A stretch of 8,100 nt of DNA from NCBI GenBank assembly GCA_002292925.1, contig DBCF01000061.1, positions 1-8,100 of the forward strand, written 5' to 3'. The first letter of the stretch is position 1; the number at the start of each line of letters is the position of its first letter. The DNA comes from Roseiflexaceae bacterium UBA965 (GTDB lineage Bacteria; Chloroflexota; Chloroflexia; Chloroflexales; Roseiflexaceae). This document shows positions 5,217 to 8,100 of this stretch, piece after piece. A program made the position numbers and the translations under genes. The notes beneath the pieces are model-generated. The model saw only the letters and a program-made list of their open reading frames with translations. It made no database searches and was not told the origin of the DNA.

Positions 5217-5489
5217 ATGGATCGGATTGAATTGCCCGTAGGTGGCGTGACATGTGGTGGTTGTGCTGGCCGCGTTAGCAAAGCCTTGTTGGCCGTACCT
5301 GGTGTTACTACTGCCCTCGTCAACGACGATCGTAGCCAAGTGACCATCGAAGGTGCCGCATTAGAGCGTCACGTATTGGTATCCGCCATCCAAGATGCCG
5401 GTTACCAAGTGTTGGCCCCGACCATGATTGCCTTGGGTGCCGATGATGGTGCCAGCTGCTGTGGTGGTAGTTCCGAAGGCTGCTGCTAG
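5217..5489 (+). CDS. copZ: CopZ-like copper chaperone with Cys-rich C-terminal tail
   Basis: A 90-residue cytosolic heavy-metal-associated (HMA) domain protein that should carry Cu(I) to CopA or hand it to CsoR. The metal loop is GGVTCGGCAGRV, with Cys13 and Cys16 (Thr-Cys-x-x-Cys). The usual Met of MxCxxC is Val11. The ferredoxin-like fold runs to about residue 68. Beyond it is an unusual tail ending CCGGSSEGCC, with adjacent cysteine pairs at 81-82 and 89-90; typical CopZ stops near 68-70 residues. ATG at 5217 follows GGAG at eight bases and comes one base after the csoR stop; longer in-frame starts inside csoR are unlikely. The tail may form a second thiolate Cu(I) or Zn site, which is inference. 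Confidence 0.88.
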   Translation: MDRIELPVGGVTCGGCAGRVSKALLAVPGVTTALVNDDRSQVTIEGAALERHVLVSAIQDAGYQVLAPTMIALGADDGASCCGGSSEGCC

Positions 5490-5509
5490 GTGGTGGTTGG
5501 CGTAATTTT

Positions 5510-5537
5510 GTGATGTGGAGTAAATACTCCACATCAC
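5510..5537 (+). repeat. Perfect 12-bp hairpin between copZ and copA
   Basis: GTGATGTGGAGT (5510-5521) and ACTCCACATCAC (5526-5537) pair completely around the tetraloop AAAT. It begins 20 bases after the copZ stop and ends 26 bases before the copA start. No T-run follows on the plus strand (and A-rich bases follow on the minus), so it is not an ordinary terminator. It could protect or process the csoR-copZ mRNA, cause partial termination, or be a DNA-binding site. Confidence 0.8.
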
Positions 5538-5563
5538 GCTCCCTTTAATCCAAAGGAACGGTA

Positions 5564-8038
5564 ATGACGACAAATGATACGATGCGTGAATTTGCGGTAA
5601 CGGGGATGACCTGTGCCAGTTGTGTGATGCGTGTCGAAAAAGCCTTGCGTAAAGTCGACGGTATCAGCGCCGCCACAGTGAATCTCGCCGACGAACATGC
5701 CGTCGTCCAAGCAACCCCTGCCGGCTTGATTACTGCGGTGGCTGCTGTCGAAAAAGCCGGTTATGGCGTGATTCGTGAACAACTCGAGTTGCCGATTACC
5801 GGCATGACCTGTGCGAGTTGTTCGGCCCGAGTCGAAAAAGCGCTCCGCAAACAGCCAGGGGTGTTGTCTGCCACCGTAAATTTGGCCGATGAACGGGCCA
5901 CCATTGATTTTTTGCCGTTAGTGATGACCCAACCGCTATTGATTGCTGCTGTCGAAAAAGCCGGCTATGGCGTGATTATTACCGAAAATAGTGTCGATGC
6001 CAATGACAGTGAAGCCGATGCGCGTGCCCTCGAACTTGCACAGCGCTGGCAACGCTTGTTGGTTGCCATGGTATTTGCCATACCCCTGTTTGTCATCTCG
6101 ATGGCCAAAGATTTTGGGTTGATTGCGCCATGGCCCATCGGTAGTGCTGTCGCCATGGTGGCCAGCAAGGGCATCGCCCACATGCATATGATGCCGGCAC
6201 AGCTCGACGCCTACAATTGGTTTTTTTTGGTGCTGGCACTCCCCGTCCAAATCTATGCCGCCAGTGATTTTTATCGGCATGCCTGGGGGGCATTGCGTAA
6301 CCGCACCGCCAACATGGATACCTTGATTGTGCTCGGCTCGAGTGCCGCCTTTTGGTATAGCACGATTTTGTTAATCGGTGGTGGGGTCGGGCATGTCTAC
6401 TACGAAACAGCTGCTACGATTATTGCCTTGATTTTGGTCGGCAAATACCTCGAAACCCGCGCTCGTAGTCAAGCCAGTAGTGCAGTGCGTACCCTGATTG
6501 GCTTGCAACCCAAAACTACGCGTGTGCTCCGGGCAGGGGTAGCCAGCGAGGTTCCCACCGCGCAAGTACGCCGGGGCGAAATCGTGATTGTCAAGCCCGG
6601 CGAACGCATCCCCGTTGATGGTGTGCTGGTGAGTGGCAATACCACGGTGGATGAAAGCATGTTGACAGGCGAAAGCCTACCCGTCGGGCGCAGTTTTGGC
6701 GAGCGTGTGATTGGTGCCTCGATTAATCTGACGGCCGAAATTCAGCTCCGGGCTGAGGCGATTGGCAGTGATAGTGTGTTGGCGCAACTGGTGCGCCTCG
6801 TGCGCCAAGCCCAAGGGAGTCGCGCACCCGTGCAACAACTGGTCGACCAAATATCGGCGATTTTTGTGCCCGTGATTATTGTGTTGGCGCTGGTGACATT
6901 TGGTGTGTGGTGGCTAGTAATGGGCGTGCCCCTCACCCAAGCCTTGATGTTTGGGGTGGCAGTGCTGGTGATTGCCTGCCCATGTGCACTTGGCCTCGCC
7001 ACGCCGACGGCCATCATGGTGGCGAGCGGGGTGGGGGCTAGTCATGGGGTACTCATCAAAGGCGCCGCGGCGCTAGAGCGGCTGGCGCAGGTGCGGATTG
7101 TGGCCTTCGACAAAACCGGCACGATCACCGAGGGCCGCCCCCGTGTCCAAGAAATCGTTGCGTTAGGTGACGAAAACACCCTGCTGGCCTTGGCGGCTGC
7201 AGTGGCCGCCGGCAGCACTCACCCCTTGTCGCAGGCGATTGGGGTGGCGGCCAGTGATCGTACATTGGTCATCCCCGTTGCCAGTAATCGCCACGATTTG
7301 GCGGGGCGGGGTGCCGATGCCCAAATTGCTGATCAATACGTGGTGATAGGCAATCTGACTGCCATGCAAGAATTTGGCGTCGATGTGGCCCCGTTGCACG
7401 ATGCAATCACCCGCCTCCAGGCTGCCGGCCAGAGCATTGTGGTGGTGGCAGTCGCTGGGCAGTGCCACGGAGTGATTGGTCTGCGCGACCAATTGCGCCC
7501 TGAGGCCCCGGCGGTGGTGGCGCAGTTGCAGGCGAGTGGTGTGCGCACAGTGATGATTTCGGGTGACAATCAGACCACCGCCACGCGAATTGCCGCTGAT
7601 GTGGGTATTACCGAGGTGGTGGCCAATGTGCTCCCCGCTGCTAAAGTCGATGCGGTGGTGGCACTGCAGGCGCAGGGTGTGGTGGCCATGGTGGGCGATG
7701 GTATCAACGATGCCCCAGCGTTGGCGCGAGCCGATGTGGGTATTGCCATGGGCAGCGGTACCGATGTTGCCATCGAAACTGCTGATGCTATCGTGATGCG
7801 CAACGATTTAACCCTCGTGGCGCTGGCGTTGCGCTTGGGGCAAGCCACCCTCTCCACCATCCGCTGGAATCTGTTTTGGGCCTTTGGCTACAACGTCATC
7901 GGCATCCCATTGGCCGCCGGTCTGTTGTATCCGTGGTGGGGCATTCAGCTCAGCCCGATTGTGGCGGCGGGGGCGATGGCCTGTAGTTCGGTATTTGTGG
8001 TCACCAATTCATTGCGCTTACGGCGATTTCGCAGTTAG
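5564..8038 (+). CDS. copA: Cu(I)-exporting P1B-type ATPase CopA
   Basis: An 824-residue inner-membrane pump that exports Cu(I) at the cost of ATP. Two N-terminal HMA domains carry GMTCASC at 14-20 and 80-86. About eight membrane spans follow, near 163-182, 214-233, 251-272, 278-297, 430-454, 459-480, 766-788 and 794-814. The actuator motif TGES is at 368-371, the transport motif CPC at 472-474, the phosphorylation site DKTGT at 516-520 (Asp516), the nucleotide-binding His-Pro at 553-554 and GDGINDAPAL at 711-720. Tyr776-Asn777 and MACSS (805-809) are the remaining Cu(I) ligands of the P1B-1 class. ATG at 5564 follows AAAGGA at six bases. It is the third gene of the copper operon, 74 bases after copZ. 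The two HMA domains are unusually alike, in DNA too. A T8 run (6221-6228) lies in the reading frame. Nothing is missing or broken. Confidence 0.97.
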   Translation: MTTNDTMREFAVTGMTCASCVMRVEKALRKVDGISAATVNLADEHAVVQATPAGLITAVAAVEKAGYGVIREQLELPITGMTCASCSARVEKALRKQPGVLSATVNLADERATIDFLPLVMTQPLLIAAVEKAGYGVIITENSVDANDSEADARALELAQRWQRLLVAMVFAIPLFVISMAKDFGLIAPWPIGSAVAMVASKGIAHMHMMPAQLDAYNWFFLVLALPVQIYAASDFYRHAWGALRNRTANMDTLIVLGSSAAFWYSTILLIGGGVGHVYYETAATIIALILVGKYLETRARSQASSAVRTLIGLQPKTTRVLRAGVASEVPTAQVRRGEIVIVKPGERIPVDGVLVSGNTTVDESMLTGESLPVGRSFGERVIGASINLTAEIQLRAEAIGSDSVLAQLVRLVRQAQGSRAPVQQLVDQISAIFVPVIIVLALVTFGVWWLVMGVPLTQALMFGVAVLVIACPCALGLATPTAIMVASGVGASHGVLIKGAAALERLAQVRIVAFDKTGTITEGRPRVQEIVALGDENTLLALAAAVAAGSTHPLSQAIGVAASDRTLVIPVASNRHDLAGRGADAQIADQYVVIGNLTAMQEFGVDVAPLHDAITRLQAAGQSIVVVAVAGQCHGVIGLRDQLRPEAPAVVAQLQASGVRTVMISGDNQTTATRIAADVGITEVVANVLPAAKVDAVVALQAQGVVAMVGDGINDAPALARADVGIAMGSGTDVAIETADAIVMRNDLTLVALALRLGQATLSTIRWNLFWAFGYNVIGIPLAAGLLYPWWGIQLSPIVAAGAMACSSVFVVTNSLRLRRFRS
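5741..5977 (+). repeat. Near-identical 33-bp DNA repeat marking HMA domain duplication in copA
   Basis: Positions 5741-5773 and 5945-5977 differ at a single base over 33, both encoding AAVEKAGYGVI at the end of an HMA domain. GTCGAAAAAGC also recurs after each CASC motif, and both domains contain ATVNLADE. The two metal-binding domains therefore arose by tandem duplication or have been kept alike by gene conversion. Confidence 0.8.
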
Positions 8039-8082
8039 TAAGCGGTGAATAGTTTTTTTGTAATCAGACAAAAGAGGACATC

Positions 8083-8100
8083 ATGAAGCAGTTTCGTTGG
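8083..8100 (+). CDS. Start of a further gene in the copper operon, truncated by window edge
   Basis: ATG at 8083 is preceded by AAAGAGGA with a spacing of about five bases, 44 bases after the copA stop. Only MKQFRW is visible, so the product cannot be named; the basic start would fit a signal peptide or membrane protein. No terminator hairpin precedes it (only a T7 run at 8053-8059), so it is probably cotranscribed with copA. Confidence 0.55.

Noticed and set aside
5510..5537. copZ-copA hairpin as an intrinsic terminator
   Set aside because: No T-run follows the stem on either strand; the next bases on the plus strand are GCTCCC.
8039..8082. Terminator after copA
   Set aside because: There is a T7 run at 8053-8059 but no stem before it, and a ribosome site and ATG follow.

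Overview
The window reads as a compact bacterial chromosome segment of moderately high GC with two back-to-back gene blocks, all genes opening with recognisable Shine-Dalgarno sequences. Gene content and protein style lean towards a Chloroflexota member (Herpetosiphon-like), but this is an impression from memory and not something the sequence proves.

Left block (1-4577, minus strand, so read right to left). First comes a DUF2961/GH172-type glycoside hydrolase (4577-3492), closed by a good intrinsic terminator (3477-3441). Next is a TIM-barrel sugar isomerase/epimerase (3414-2662), then a 138-base gap with several dyad symmetries. After it lie four tightly packed genes: an alpha/beta hydrolase (2523-1693), a Fur-family regulator whose start lies inside the hydrolase gene (1712-1260), a monomeric sarcosine/N-methyltryptophan oxidase-type flavoenzyme (1232-105), and the first 31 codons of another gene (93-1) whose N-terminus resembles YdaE-type D-lyxose isomerases. 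The recurring theme is sugar or sugar-amine breakdown with an embedded metalloregulator. The Fur protein keeps its structural zinc cysteines but seems to lack the usual sensor-site ligands.

Middle (4578-4942). A 365-base divergent intergenic region is packed with repeats: a long bulged palindrome, three 9-bp tandem units and two copies of a ~37-bp direct repeat. It ends in a clear promoter and a GC-rich CsoR-type operator.

Right block (4943-8100, plus strand). This is a copper-homeostasis operon: csoR (Cu(I)-sensing repressor), a copZ-like chaperone with an unusual Cys-Cys...Cys-Cys tail, a perfect 12-bp hairpin, copA (Cu(I)-exporting P1B-type ATPase with two recently duplicated metal-binding domains), and the first codons of one more gene at 8083. 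In the expected circuit CsoR sits on the operator without copper. Cu(I) binding releases it, the chaperone ferries Cu(I), and CopA pumps it out.

No rRNA, tRNA, CRISPR array, transposase or phage gene was seen. The copper operon itself is a known type. The parts worth a second look are the unusual Fur protein and its operon, the Cys tail and hairpin in the copper operon, and the repeat mosaic between the blocks.
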